Positions 45,907 through 56,919 of a stretch of 64,000 nucleotides of DNA are shown here, one piece after another. The notes beneath the pieces were generated by a model that saw only the letters and a list, made by a program, of their open reading frames with translations, did not search any database and was not told where the DNA came from. A program made the position numbers and the translations under genes. Origin of the DNA: Poa pratensis (Eukaryota > Streptophyta > Magnoliopsida > Poales > Poaceae); NCBI GenBank assembly GCA_947311845.1, contig CAMZMU010000034.1, positions 89,842,723-89,906,722 on the forward strand. The letters are read 5' to 3'. Within the stretch, counting starts at the first letter, position 1, and the number at the start of each line of letters is the position of its first letter.

Positions 45907-46806
45907 GAGCATCTCCAAGAGCAAGTGTAAAAATGGATTGGTATAACTCGTTTTAGCAATAGGAGAGAGAAGTTTTACAAATCCATTTTGCTCTCAGCTT
46001 TACAAGCATTGGTAAAATTGGATAGCCAAATCCGTGGGACCCACCTGTCATTGGGTCTTGTTTTTCTCCTCTATTTTTTTCCCACCACTCCTCTACCTCT
46101 GTCTCCTGCGCGCCGCTCGCTGCCCTCCACCGCACGCTGGCCGCCCCAATCGCGCCGTCCCTCCGCTCCCGCCGCTCACTGCCCTCCGCCACCCTCTACC
46201 GCGCGCCATGGACCCGTCCCCGTCCGTCAATCGCTGGTGGCGGCGGGCAGCGACGGCCACGGCCCTAGCGCCATGGCTTCCAATCGAGGAGGAGGCGGTG
46301 GTGCAGGAGGTCGAGGAGGAGGCGGAGAGGTCGAGGACGAGGCGGGCGGCGACGGCCACGGCCACGGCGGGCGGCGCCGGGCCTCCCTTCGTCAGAATCG
46401 AGCGGCGAGGTCACGGGCGGGGTGGGCCTGTGGCGGTGACGGGGGCGCGGGAGAGGATGGGCCGGAGGCAGGGGAAGGCGGCGTGGGGTCGGGCGCTTGG
46501 GGAAGCTCGCCGGTGCCCTCCATGGCCGACGTGGTGGCCGGAGACGGCGGCGGCGCGAGCGGGGTTGCGGGCGCGGAAACTTCCGGCTCGGCGGTTTTCC
46601 TCTCCCGCCTCGTTTTACCATTCCTGGGAGGATGAGTTTGGATTGCCAAATATAGCAACTTGGAGCCAAATTATACCAAGCTTGGTAAAATTTGAGAGGG
46701 GGACCACTTTTACAATAGCTCTTGGAGCATGTTTTTTGGCTCAGAATGCTAAAATTTTAGTTTTTACCAATCCAGGGCATTTATACACATGCTCTTAGAG
46801 ATGCTC
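45907..46806. mobile_element. PIF/Harbinger-like element with GC-rich cargo, 900 bp
   Basis: Ends GAGCATCTCCAAGAGC and, reversed, GAGCATCTCTAAGAGC, flanked by TAA (45904-45906, 46807-46809). The empty site survives in copy 2 at 50575-50590 ('gatcggggtatccctagctcc'). The outer 120-170 bp on each side are AT-rich MITE sequence. The centre (about 46080-46610) is GC-rich with a 254-codon open frame from 46034 and another in a second frame, Pro/Ala-rich at first then Gly/Arg-rich, no domain recognised. This resembles a Pack-type element that has picked up exon-like DNA, but the origin is not established. Confidence 0.8.
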
Positions 46807-46933
46807 TAACCCTAGCTCCTATACATGTGGTGTTTCTCATCCGTAGATGAGACCGACGATCCAGAACCGACGGCAGAAGGTGAGACTAAAACCAGAGATC
46901 TGCGAGCGAAACAGACAAGAGACACGATCGTAG

Positions 46934-47311
46934 ATGGCGGCGCTTCGGTTTGCGGCGACGAAGCTCTACGGCCGTGTCCTCAAGGAGGAAGAACGGCGGC
47001 TCTTTCCAAGGATTCGCCAGGGCAGTGGCGCTCCACTTCGCCGTTTCAGCTCCTCCGAATCACCGAAGCCTCTCACTACCAATAACAAAGTAGAAGCGGC
47101 GAACACTATCGAAAGAAAAGTAGAAGCCGCGTGGCAGGTCGAATGGATGAAGCACGAGCTAGCACAGCTGATCCGTGTGTTGGGTGCGGACAAAGGGAAG
47201 CATAACGAAGAAGTTCTCGAAGTGCTTGAGCAAACCCGGAGGCCACAGCGGATCACCGAAGTGCTTGATATGTTTGGCCGGAGGGTCCGCCGTGGGTTAT
47301 CTTGTCTATAA
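46934..47311 (+). CDS. Small predicted mitochondrial protein, copy 1 (C-terminus altered)
   Basis: A 125-codon frame begins MAALRFAATKLYGRVLKEEE. The N-terminus is Arg/Ala/Leu-rich without acidic residues at first, and has an RRFSSS segment near residue 36-41 like a mitochondrial presequence cleavage site. A charged, probably helical region follows (WMKHELAQLIRVLGADKGKH). I associate it with a grass family of short mitochondrial-type proteins of unknown function, from memory and not by search. Compared with copy 2, the reading frame leaves the conserved hydrophobic C-terminal segment: after EVLDMFG it reads RRVRRGLSCL and stops. Another frame would encode a Gly/Ala-rich AGGSAVGYLVY stretch. 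Likely a recent pseudogene or a variant. Confidence 0.5.
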   Translation: MAALRFAATKLYGRVLKEEERRLFPRIRQGSGAPLRRFSSSESPKPLTTNNKVEAANTIERKVEAAWQVEWMKHELAQLIRVLGADKGKHNEEVLEVLEQTRRPQRITEVLDMFGRRVRRGLSCL

Positions 47312-47737
47312 ACTGAAGGTTAAAATATTCGGCGAGTAGCAGATAGAATAACTGATGGTGTAGTTAAATCTACCATTGTCGTTCTGTATCGGAAATATGT
47401 AAAATCGTGATTGATTAGTGAACATTAAGAAAGGCTGCAGTTTATTGCAAAAAACAAAACAGAGAGACTGAGGTACTTTATTCCAGTGCATAATCGTTTG
47501 CCAGTTTCGATTCTCACTATCGGCCCAAGGCCCCATGTTCGGTCACCGTCCGGTCCATTAATCCCCAGGCTGGGTCGTGCCTCTCCCTACCGCCCGAGCA
47601 TGGAGGTGTTGTTCACCGCGAGCTTGATCGGCCCGTCCATCGCAGAAAGTACTGTAAAACGTGGATTGCGAAATGTGTTTTATAAATAATACCGGGTGCA
47701 TGTATAGTCGGGAGGCGAGGTGCATATTCTGAATATA

Positions 47738-48079
47738 CTAGAAGATACCCCGCGCGTTGCAGCGGGTATTACTTTAGAAGCTATATCGTGTAAATAAAAT
47801 GATATAAAAGGTATGACATATTAAATAAATATACGAAAATCAATTGGTCATAGTCGACATACTAAATTTTCATAGACATGAATCGCGTGTGTATTATATA
47901 TTGTTAATGTGAACTATTAGATAGTTGGAGGCATGTATGATGTGTATATTAATAAGTATTAGTGGAAATGACATGGACAATTGATTGTGTAATAACATGG
48001 ATGATGTGCATAGCTTGCATGTTGAGATAGAAAAATAATTAATGCACTTAGTGGGGTTTTGCTTTATAAGAGGTATAGA
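47738..48079 (-). mobile_element. Complete mini-Helitron, 342 bp
   Basis: On the minus strand it starts TCTATACCTCTTATAAAGCA (5' flank A) and ends in the hairpin CCCGCTGCAACGCGCGGG, then 8 bp, then CTAG (3' flank T). These are the canonical Helitron termini with insertion between A and T. A related locus at 54190-54250 ('ttctgaatata', 'gtacaaatatcgtgaaacaaagatc') lacks it. The interior is AT-rich without coding sequence. Confidence 0.9.
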
Positions 48080-48412
48080 TTTGTACAAATATCGTAAAGC
48101 ACAGATCGATGGTGACAAAACCGTGTGGAAGTATTTGGAGGCATGAAAATGTACAAATCCGTTCTCACGTCCTAGGCCAGTCACCACCTCAACGCCACTC
48201 ATGGTGCCTCATGGTGTTTTAAAGACCGTCACTAAGATTGGCTGGTCTTTCTCTTTCGCGGCTACCAACAAAGCTACTGGCAGCCTACTAACTTGGGACA
48301 CTATGAGTACCTAGTAGGTAACTGAGAAGAAATCACAAACTGAATTTGAAAAAGAATATAAAACCGACTCACAAAACTCCAAAATTACATGGCCAAAAGA
48401 ACAAGCATTTTT

Positions 48413-48735
48413 TATGGCCATTGAAATATAAATATATTGCCTAATCCTTATTTATGGCCGTTGAAATATAAATATATTGCCTAACCCTTTCCATGAGTTT
48501 GGACTTTTGAAAAAATTGACTAGTGTATCGGTTCTATCTATATGGTATCAGAGCCAAGAGTTTTCAAGTTCAAGACAATGCTCACGCAGTATTAAAAAAA
48601 ATTCTACGACCTGCACGGAACTCACGCTAAATACTAAAATAGCTTAAGCGCGAGGGGAGTGTTGAAATAAAATATAACTCTTTCCATCGGTTCAGACTTT
48701 TGATCTATATGACTAGTGCATCAATTTTATAATGG
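48413..48735 (+). mobile_element. TRIM-like miniature LTR retrotransposon
   Basis: A short direct repeat (5' LTR about 48460-48542; 3' LTR from TGTTGAAATAAAAT at 48660 to about 48731) shares TTGAAATA..CTTTCCAT..GG..AGACTTTTGA..GACTAGTG. Immediately after the left repeat is a primer-binding site TGGTATCAGAGCC (48543-48555), matching initiator Met-tRNA. Immediately before the right one is a polypurine tract GCGAGGGGAG (48650-48659). The internal region is only about 117 bp with no ORF. The left LTR is preceded by a 40-bp tandem copy of its first bases (48421 and 48461). All hallmarks of a TRIM except a clear target duplication. Confidence 0.8.
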
Positions 48736-50094
48736 CTCCACTAAATCATTCATGCGATTTCAACTCATCCCCATCTTCAATCAATCGCACTAGTTTACCA
48801 TCGCTGCAAATTTAAGTTGAGCGGAACTACTAACACATTTGCAATGCTAAGCTAACTTTCAACAAACCCTGAAAGAATAAGTATCAAGGAATGATATTTT
48901 ACTTAAGGATATAATATATTATAAAACAACTAATGATATGAGCAATTATTCCCGAAGTCTTATAGGATCATAACGAAGCCCTTGGAGTCCTCCTTGGACT
49001 TGATCAGTAGCAATATCACTTACTCTGCCTGTTCCTGCACCTGCATACTCTTTTATGACATCACATAATTATAGGTTATATTTGACTCTGGAGCGTCTAA
49101 ATTTTATTGTCATGATGTTTAATACTTATTTTGAAGACAAGGGTTGATGACAGATGGCATGCTATCTTACTGTGCTTTAATATATAGACTCATCTGAGGC
49201 ATTAGCATGTTGTTAGACACTCTCAGGGTGCAATACGTGAGCTCCCGATGCCTCTGAAGCCTACCATATCAAAGCCACTATGGTGACTCATATGATGAGC
49301 TTTTCATCTCTCACCTTCTAATTTGATGCTTACCAAAATCATTCACTGGCCTAGCTTCTCTTTTATGGACTAAAGGCGATCAAAATCGACATGAAGGGAA
49401 TATACTATTTGATTCCTCGCAATTATACAAAATCTGTAGTACAGTACCTTTAAAAACTCATCATAGCTGTTATGTACATGCTTATGTATGTAGTATGTCC
49501 ATTTAATTGAAGCAGTGGACGCATAAGTCAATAGTCGGGGTCGGTTGAGTTTAAATGTGGAAGTTAGAGGAAACTAGATTGATGAGTAATGCCTTCCCAT
49601 GCCACTTGAGCCAACTATTTGAGGGCCACCGTACATTACATTGCCTATAGTTATGAATTCTTTTACGATAACCTGAAATGAATTCATACCGTTTATTCAT
49701 CCCAATCGATCAAATGGCTAAGAGATCGTTTGGTAGCCATAATTTCGAGCTGGAATATGTAATTCCATTTCCAACATGTTTGGCTGTCATGGAATTGGAC
49801 ATGTCATTTCATTTAGAATTTCAGGAAATGCCTATTGTACCATTTAAGGACCAAATCGCACCATCATCAACATTAGACTGTGGTACAACATATGTAGCCA
49901 TTTTGAGTTCCTACCATCGACGCATAAGATCAGGGGTTAATCTCCTTCTAAAAGGAATATCGAGATCAACTTCTAACACATTATGGAAGGTATATTCTTG
50001 AGCATGAGAAATATCGAACAACACAAGATATTGATCTTTCAAAGGGATATTTTGAAACCAGGGATCGCTCCAGATCTCACAATATTGACATCAA
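48736..50094. other. Intergenic, no gene seen
   Basis: No ORF with a recognisable domain; the longest (49678-50001, 107 codons) contains no known motif. A tract near 49720-49850 (ATTTCGAGCTGGAATATGTA and following) looks like a decayed DNA element with many CATTTC/GAAATG words. Confidence 0.35.
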
Positions 50095-50726
50095 AATCCT
50101 GAGTACGAACAAAAGTTGCACTGCAGAAGTTGTTTCATGAACTCATGCTTCGGAATGAGAACGAGGAGGAAGTGCTGCTGGGTCAAGTTAGATCGGTCAG
50201 CTATGTAGAGTCTCATCATCCAGGCGTGACATGGTGTGGCTGGTGATGATGTTGGAGTTGGGGAGCAACCGCACGATGCATGTGTTTGCTGAACTTAACG
50301 GAAAGGAGACCAATGATGACCACGATGCTTGTCCTCTTCTGTTTTGCCTACTCAAAGGAGGAGGATTAGGTTAGCGAGCTATTTCATCGTGAATCAAGCA
50401 GGCGGTGATCTCATGGGCGATCAGATGCATCACAGATGTTGTCCATATATGATGGTTTGTAGTTGCAAAGGTACCTTAATTGGCCTTGTGAAGATGTGAT
50501 ACATCAAGAGATTGATTACAATTTGACTAGGAGCGGGCCGGGCTGCGGGCCAGCGGTCATATTCGTGACGGATCGGGGTATCCCTAGCTCCTACTAATAA
50601 AAAATTAAAGTGTGTATTTCTCGTCCGTAGAGGAGACCTAATTGAGGATCCAGAAGTCCAGGACCGACGGCACAAGGCGAGACTAAAACTATAGATCTCC
50701 CAGCGGAACAAAAGATACGATCGTAG

Positions 50727-51055
50727 ATGGCGGCGCTTCGGTCTGCGGCGAGGAAGCTCAGCGGCCGTGTCCTCAAGGAGGAAGAACGGCGCCTCTCTCC
50801 AAGGATTCGCCAGGGCGGTAGCTCCCCACTTCGCCGTTTCATCTCTCCTCCGAATCACGGGAGCAGGTCGAAGAGAAGAAGTATGAGCTAGCACGTCTGA
50901 TCCGTAAGTTGGGTGCTGACAAAGGGTGGCATAACGAAAGTGTTCTCAAAGCGCTTGAGCAAACCCGTAGGCCACCGCGGATCAGTGACTTGCTGATAGC
51001 TTCGGCCGCAGGATCCGCCGTGGGTCTTCTTCTCTGTGGAGTATGTAATCTTGCT
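50727..51055 (+). pseudogene. Small predicted mitochondrial protein, copy 2 (frameshifted)
   Basis: This starts MAALRSAARKLSGRVLKEEE like copy 1, but has a two-base insertion relative to copy 1 in the segment after RRF, so translation ends after 54 codons (stop 50889-50891). Downstream, another frame retains the helical region (LIRKLGADKGWH) and ends in a hydrophobic segment SAAGSAVGLLLCGVCNLA, which looks like a membrane helix and is probably the ancestral C-terminus. The lesion is at the opposite end from that in copy 1. Not expected to be functional as it stands. Confidence 0.65.
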
Positions 51056-51198
51056 TGATTAGTAAACATCAAGAAAGGTTGCAGTTTATTGCAAAAAAAA
51101 AGAGGTAAACTTTATTCCGGTGCACACTCGTTTGCCAGTTTCGATTCCCACTATCGACCGAAGGCACATGCATATTCAGTTACTGATCGGTCCATTAA

Positions 51199-51763
51199 GG
51201 GTCTGTTCGTTTTTGGAATCGGAAGGAACGGAATGGAACCATTCCATTCTCCTGTCACGGAACCATTCCATCCCTGTGTTCGGTTTGGACAAAAAATTGT
51301 CACGGAACCGTTCCATTCTTGTGTTCTTTTCTGGGATGGGTGGAATGGAATGGAATCAGAACGACATCAAACTCGATTAATTATTTTCTAATCTAGATTA
51401 ATTATTGCTAAACTTAATTAATTATTGCTAAACTTGATTAATTATTGCTAAACTTGATTAATTATTCCTAATCTTGATTAATTATAATTAATCTTGATTA
51501 CTTATAATTAATCTTGGTTACTTATAATTAATCTTGATTAATTATTGCTAATTGATTAAATTAGAGTTAATCACCCAGCATTACTGTGCCGTTCCACCCC
51601 GTCCGGCCGAATCGGCCGGACCGGTCGGTTCCGAATATTGAGGGAATATTCCCTTTTCTGGAACCATTCCATTTCACTCCATCCCAGAAAAGAACACAAG
51701 AATGGGTTCTGGGAATGGAATGGTTCCATTCCATTCCCTGGCATTCCAAAAACGAACAGACCC
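51199..51763. mobile_element. PIF/Harbinger-like element with internal 20-bp AT repeats, 565 bp
   Basis: Ends GGGTCTGTTCGTTTTTGGAAT and, reversed, GGGTCTGTTCGTTTTTGGAAT are perfect inverted repeats, flanked by TAA (51196-51198, 51764-51766). A second inner inverted layer (GGAACCATTCCATTC) extends inward. The middle (51376-51556) has about nine tandem units of ATTAATTATTGCTAAACTTG type. Copy 1 at 47565 has the unoccupied site 'ccattaatccccagg'. No transposase. Confidence 0.92.
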
Positions 51764-51959
51764 TAAGTCCCCAGGATGGGTCGTGCCCCTCCCTACCGCC
51801 CGAGCGGGAAGGTGTTGTTCACCGCTAGCTTGACCGGCCTATCCATCGCAGCAAGTACTGTAAAAGGCCTCAGTTTGTCATACACTTCTGCATGCAGCAG
51901 CCTGTGTTAATCCCTCGCATGCATTTGTGGTCCATCTTTCTAAGATCTTGTTATTTGGC

Positions 51960-52970
51960 TTTAATTTATTACAATACCCAAAACGTTTCCTCTAAAAAGA
52001 AATATCCAAAGTGAGTCAGCGGGCTCCGGCCACCCAGATCGGGGCCTTCTGGCCCTAGCTGGGTTAGGCCCGCCGGGCCCATCTGGGTTTGGGCGGGCTG
52101 GCTGGATCTGATGTGCGTTCTGTGGTTCGAAGCGAGGAAGAGAGGGCAGGGGCAGTGGCGACGGCGGCCGACCTTGTTGCAACGTGGCGGCGAGCTTCAC
52201 GGGCCCGTTTTGGGCCCGACCGGACCCTATTAGGACTGGTGTGCCCCCGTGGGGGCTTTACGGGCCTGCTGGGCCCGGCCGGACTTGACGGGGACTGGTG
52301 TGCTATGCTGCCGCGTCCGGTCGACTACCGTCCTCGACGGTGGAGGTTGTTCCCTCCCGCTCGGCCGTGGTACTACGGTCCCCGGTTCATACTTCTCCTC
52401 ACCTCGTCTTGCAGACCTAATGCCAGCTTCTTCGGTGAGACGACGATGGTGGCTTCGGAATCGTTCTGGCGCATGTTGGTGGGCGTCTAGTCTGGTGGTG
52501 TCGAGGCTTGTCCTCGCGGGGCTCTTGTGCTACGGATTGTCCGGGGTTGTGGATGGGGTTTTCGGGAGAAATCCTTGTTGGTTCGTCCGACACCGGCGCG
52601 GTGCCGCCCTCGGGTGGCATCTTCCCTTCTTGAAGGGCGTCGTGGCTATCCTTCATCCGCTTCCCTCTATGCCGGGGGAAACCCTAGGACCAGTCCGCTG
52701 GTCCGGCAGTAGCATGGCTTTCCTTCTTGAAGGTGGTGCTTGGTACTTGTCGATTCGGTGCTCAGAGCGTGGTGGTACTTCTTCGGAGAGGGCGCATCGG
52801 TTACAGGTCATCGTCGTTTAGTCAATCCGCTTATGTCGTTATTTCTTTCTTCTTTTCCTTGCCTTTCTTTGGGTGTGTGTTGGCTGTCGCCCCAGCCGTG
52901 TCTCTCGTTGGTTGTATCGGTGTTTGCTATATTAATATAGCGGGGCTCCGGCCTATTTCGTCGGTGATAT
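51960..52970 (+). mobile_element. RT-less non-LTR-like GC-rich element, degenerate
   Basis: This is a GC-rich block with long compositional open frames (for example 52249-52821) and a 3' end TTAATATAGCGGGGCTCCGGCC. That end resembles the TTAATTTAACGCTGGGCCTCGGCC end of the element at 9732. No A-tail or target duplication remains. I assign it to the same type on the shared 3' end only; the left limit is a guess. Confidence 0.45.
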
Positions 52971-52973
52971 CTA

Positions 52974-53066
52974 CTCCCTTTGAACCAAAAAATTGTCGCA
53001 ACTACAGCTACATATTTGTGACTCATGTGTTCGTTTACCCCGACACTTTAAACGGATGGGAGGGAG
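52974..53066. mobile_element. Stowaway MITE, 93 bp
   Basis: Ends CTCCCTTTGAACC and, reversed, CTCCCTCCCATCC, bordered by TA (52972-52973, 53067-53068). It sits directly behind the degenerate non-LTR 3' end. Confidence 0.8.
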
Positions 53067-53069
53067 TAA

Positions 53070-53684
53070 CTACTCCGCCGCTAAACAAGGCATAGTAGTG
53101 GGTGTGGTGGTTTAATTACAGAGTTTTGGGCCAATATTGGATGGCCAATTTTTTTTGGGCTGGGCGTGTGTGTAGCGCCGTTGATGGAACACACATGCAT
53201 GTACCTTCTCACGGCGGCAGATGGTTACTTCCCTGCTCCTGTCCTGTCTAGCTAGACGGTTCGCGGTTCGATTGATCATGATGATAGAGTAGAACTAATA
53301 TTTTAGAAACAATATCCTTATTTTTTAATTAAAATGGTAAAAAAGTAGATAAAAACCCCAAAGAAAAACAATGTCCTTATTTTATGATCTATCTCTTGGT
53401 AATGATTGGTATTGTAGATGTTGATAATCTTTCTATGAACTTTGTCAAAATTACAAAGTTTGACTCAGGAAAAAAAATTCAATGTGCAATGGAGGGAGTA
53501 AGAAAATTTTGGTTCCACTAAAGGTATACAACTTAATGAAAGTTAACACAAACATGATCATAAAGGACAATATACGATGCTATGAAAAAAATGTTGTGGA
53601 AAATTTAAACAATCTAATTGATAATTTCCAAAGATTGTTTGACACACAAAATACTTTTAAAATAGGAATAAAAAGTGCACATGA
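53070..53684. other. Intergenic; partial Stowaway-like end
   Basis: AT-rich. The stretch 'aactttgtcaaaattacaaagtttgac' to 'gcaatggagggagta' (53437-53502) resembles one end of a Stowaway. The partner end is not found. No gene. Confidence 0.4.
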
Positions 53685-54189
53685 TGTGTCGTCTTATCGA
53701 CATCATTGAGAGGACAAGGGGGTTACTAGCCGACAGTAGATCGTGGGGATGAAAGGAGGAGTCGTCTTGGACAAGATTGAACACGGAGGTTACCCAGCTT
53801 CAGATCTCACATGGCGGCGAGACCCTACGAGCTGATATAACTCACTATAAGGCAATAGGGGTGTTACAAGTTACAACAAGTATGGATGAGGGCGTAGCCC
53901 TAAGCTCCCTGAGACCGGATTATATAGGTGGCTAGCCTAGGGTTTACAAGGAGAAGCCATGTTCGACAAGAATATAGAGTCCGAGACCTAATCCGATACC
54001 GCCTAAGTCTATGCGGGTTAGTGGCTTCGTGAACTTTCGTCTTGGACCTTCCTTTAGTCGACACGCTTCCTTCTTGCAGTTCAGCTTACTGGGCCGCTCG
54101 GTAGGACTTAAGCCTTACCACCCGTGGGTCACCCTGGTTAAACCAGATTTATCCATGTTAGAGATACCCTGTTGGGTATATCCCCAACA
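53685..54189 (-). mobile_element. LTR-like block (possible solo LTR)
   Basis: On the minus strand it begins TGTTGGGGATATACCCAACA (54189), a typical LTR start, and runs about 500 bp through 'gggtgacccacgggtgg' and 'cctatataatccggtctcag' (TATATAA could be its TATA box). It ends near the 'ctaactagccgac' region about 53700-53760. The other terminus and a 5-bp duplication could not be fixed. No internal domain is attached. Confidence 0.5.
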
Positions 54190-55110
54190 TTCTGAATATA
54201 CCAGTACAAATATCGTGAAACAAAGATCAATGGTGAAAAAAAAGCAGCATGGAATTATTTGGAGGCATGGCATTTGTACAAACAAAAAAATCACTGTAAT
54301 GTGGCCTGCTAAGATACTGGCAAACATATCTCTGAAATAAGAGATATTAATGTTAAGATCTATTTTTGCTTACACCTTTTCTCACAATATATTGGTAGGA
54401 AGATAAGGGACAAGGAGTGGAAGATGGAAATCTTGAGATCGATATGATACATTGTTAGCCACAAAGTAGTTCCAAAATGATCTTCGGTTGTTAAATTATC
54501 TAATACACTTGGTGCAATATTTTTACCAAAGTGCAACTATGTTTTCATAAAATGTATTATTTTGGAGCAATAGATCACTGTGAGACCAAATTTTTGAACA
54601 GAAAAGAATATAAAACATAACCGTTTGTATAACATCTACCCACGCAAATGCACGAGATGCAATTAGTATTATATTAAACTTCAAAATGAATAGATACATT
54701 TGCAGTGTATCTACCTGTAGTGGCGTATTTGTCCATGTGGTTGCTGTTTAAATAATTTTAAAGTTTATTTATATGATTAAACCAGTAGTGGTAATTATGC
54801 CCCATGGTTAGTGTTTGAATACATATTTGAAGTCTTGTTCTATGTTAACCAGTTGTGGCGTTTTATTCCATATGGCTGATGTTGGTCATATACGTGTTTG
54901 ATCATTGTTGATTTCAAATGCTTGAACTTGATCTTACAATCTCCAGTGATGATTATAGTGAAATTGCTTGATGATTGACTTATGATGCTACAAAATATTT
55001 ATAATAACCATCATGCTTCCTTCATAAGATCCGGTTGACACAGTTCTACTAAACAAAACTTTATAGAGGAGAACCACACATGTCTTTGTTGGAAGAACCT
55101 TTATTAGTAT
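54190..55110. other. Intergenic, no gene seen
   Basis: The first 80 bp are homologous to the sequence flanking the mini-Helitron at 47726-48150. The remainder is AT-rich with no ORF or transposon ends. It includes three diverged copies of an 'accagtagtgg..ttatgcc..atgg' word near 54715-54870. Confidence 0.35.
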
Positions 55111-56456
55111 TGAAAGGATCGAGTAGGTTGACTAGAGGGGGGGGGGGTGAATAGGCAACTACAAATTTTCTTTTTCTTTTAATCAAATTAGGGAATTGCT
55201 CAAATATAAGTTCTCTAGATATGCAACTAGGTGAACAAGCCTATATGATGAGCAATAGACAAGCTAGCAAGATACACTAAACAAGTTAAGCTAGCAATAC
55301 AAGTAAAGGAAGGGTAAGAGATAACCACACGGTGACGCGGAGATGATTCCCGAAGTTCACTTCCCAATGGAAGCTACGTCTTCGTTGGAGCGGTGCGGGG
55401 TCACAAGTGAGCCCCGAATAGCCTTGATATGGCACACCGTATCTCCCTCGTGTTATCCTCCAATGAGGAGTTCCACGAGCCACTATATGATGCCCTCGAG
55501 GTCGGCAACAAACCTTTACAAGGATGAGGCACACTCCACAACCTAATTGGAGGCTCCCACCAAATTCCCACGGCTCCCAAAGCCACAAGAATCACAAGGC
55601 CGGGTCGCGTCTCCACAACTTAATTAGAGGCTCCCGGCTAATCCTTGTGGCTACCAAAGCCACAAGAATCACAAGTATCTTCTAGGTATCCAATGAATCA
55701 AGTTACACAAGATCTACAAGAGACTAGGTCGATGTAGACGAATCGGCTCGGTGAGGATGTGGATCTAGGGCTCCTCCTTCACTCCTCAAAGTATCAACGT
55801 GTTTGAGTGGTTGGAGTGGGAGCACTAGTAGATTGAAGCTTGCAACAATGGTGAAGAGAGAGAGAGGAATCAAGCTTGGTCTTCTAGAGAAGAAGACCCC
55901 TATTTATACTCTTCAAATTCTGGCCGTTGGGGAGCTTTCTGCGCACGGCCGAAACTTCCGCAGCGATGGGCGGAACTTCCGGACCGAAGAAAACTCCAGC
56001 CTCCTCAGCGCGGGGCCGCAAACGCGCAGGGCCGGAACTTCCGAGCCAGGGGGCGGAAGTTCCGCACCACCGGAACTTCCGGGCCAACTTCCGGGCCAAC
56101 TTCCGCTTATGAAAGTGAAAACACCCGAGAGCAATTTTGCTAAGCGGAACAAGGAGCGGAAGTTCGTCTGGAACTTCCGCAATTTTGACCGGAACTTCCG
56201 GAAACTGTTACTTTCTGAATTCAAAGCAGATGAACTTCTGATGCTCGGAACTTCCGCAAGTCCGACCGGAACTTCCGGAAACTGCTATTTTCAGAATTCA
56301 AAGCAGATTGCAGGATATTATGTAGACAATATATATATGCAATCGTTCATGCTGTCAAAGAGATGATAAAACCTGAAATCACTCAACGCACATTAGTGTG
56401 CAATTTATTGTTGTAATAAAACCCCAAAAACATTTAGAGAGAGACATGTCCTTTCA
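55111..56456 (-). repeat. 3' LTR of the SIRE/Maximus-type element, 1346 bp
   Basis: Both ends carry the short inverted repeat TGAAAGGA (55111) and TCCTTTCA (56456). The phrase GGTTGACTAGAGGGG..GTGAATAGGCAAC near the outer end also occurs, degenerate, at 31699. It contains two local duplications: 'aggctccc..aagccacaagaatcacaag' at about 55550 and 55627, and 'cttccggaaactg..gaattcaaagcag' at about 56196 and 56273. It also has a cluster of CGGAASTTCCG palindromes (55971-56277). Confidence 0.9.
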
Positions 56457-56470
56457 ATCTCCCCCTTTTT
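56457..56470 (-). other. Polypurine tract
   Basis: On the minus strand AAAAAGGGGGAGAT sits immediately before the TGAAAGGAC start of the 3' LTR. This is the primer site for plus-strand synthesis in LTR elements and fixes the LTR border. Confidence 0.85.
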
Positions 56471-56919
56471 GGTGTTTGATGACAACAATAATTTGCAACA
56501 AGGTGGTTTATAAAATATAGACGGAACCCAAATTAGATAGATGTATCTCGGTGAGTATGAGCATAAAATGTAGAGAATACACACAATCCATAGCAATGGG
56601 GCTCCCCCTACATTTTATACACCAAGTAGTATATATCATTGATAACTTGCACATGACATATGAAATATAGCTAGAGGGTTTTAGCACACAGCATACATAG
56701 TAGATAGATAGATAGATAGATAGATTCACATGTCTTACACCATGTAGAAAGCGTAGTTCTCATACAAGTTTATAAACCCAGGAGTACAAGCAATAAAAAT
56801 CATCGGAAAAGGCAAGCTTGTGACTCCAACCCATGCAAATCCCCGCATAACCTAAATAGAACAATTCTCCCCCTTTGGCACCAAGACACCAAAAAGGGAG
56901 AAAAGCGATGGTAACGTCC

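Larger units (their letters stand above)
45400..47737. repeat. Segmental duplication, copy 1 (small gene plus flanks)
   Basis: From 'gagtacgaacaaaagttgca' through the small gene to 'gtccatcgcagaaagtactgtaaaa', this matches 50100-51865. It carries a 900-bp PIF-like element (45907-46806) absent from copy 2 and lacks the 565-bp element present there (51199). Similarity outside insertions is about 85-90 percent by eye. Confidence 0.9.
50100..51865. repeat. Segmental duplication, copy 2
   Basis: Homologue of 45400-47700. It includes the upstream block ('caaccgcacgatgcatg'), the gene copy (50727-51055) and the downstream block ('cgtttgccagtttcgattcccactatcg', 'gggtcgtgcccctccctaccgcc'). It is interrupted by the element at 51199-51763. 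Confidence 0.9.

Noticed and set aside
48413..48735. Cassandra-type TRIM
   Set aside because: No 5S rRNA-like sequence is visible in the LTRs.
49678..50001. 107-codon ORF as a gene
   Set aside because: No domain, no start context support, and AT-rich repetitive wording; likely chance.
56699..56726. GATA microsatellite as regulatory element
   Set aside because: A simple repeat of six to seven units inside the retrotransposon; nothing beyond slippage is indicated.
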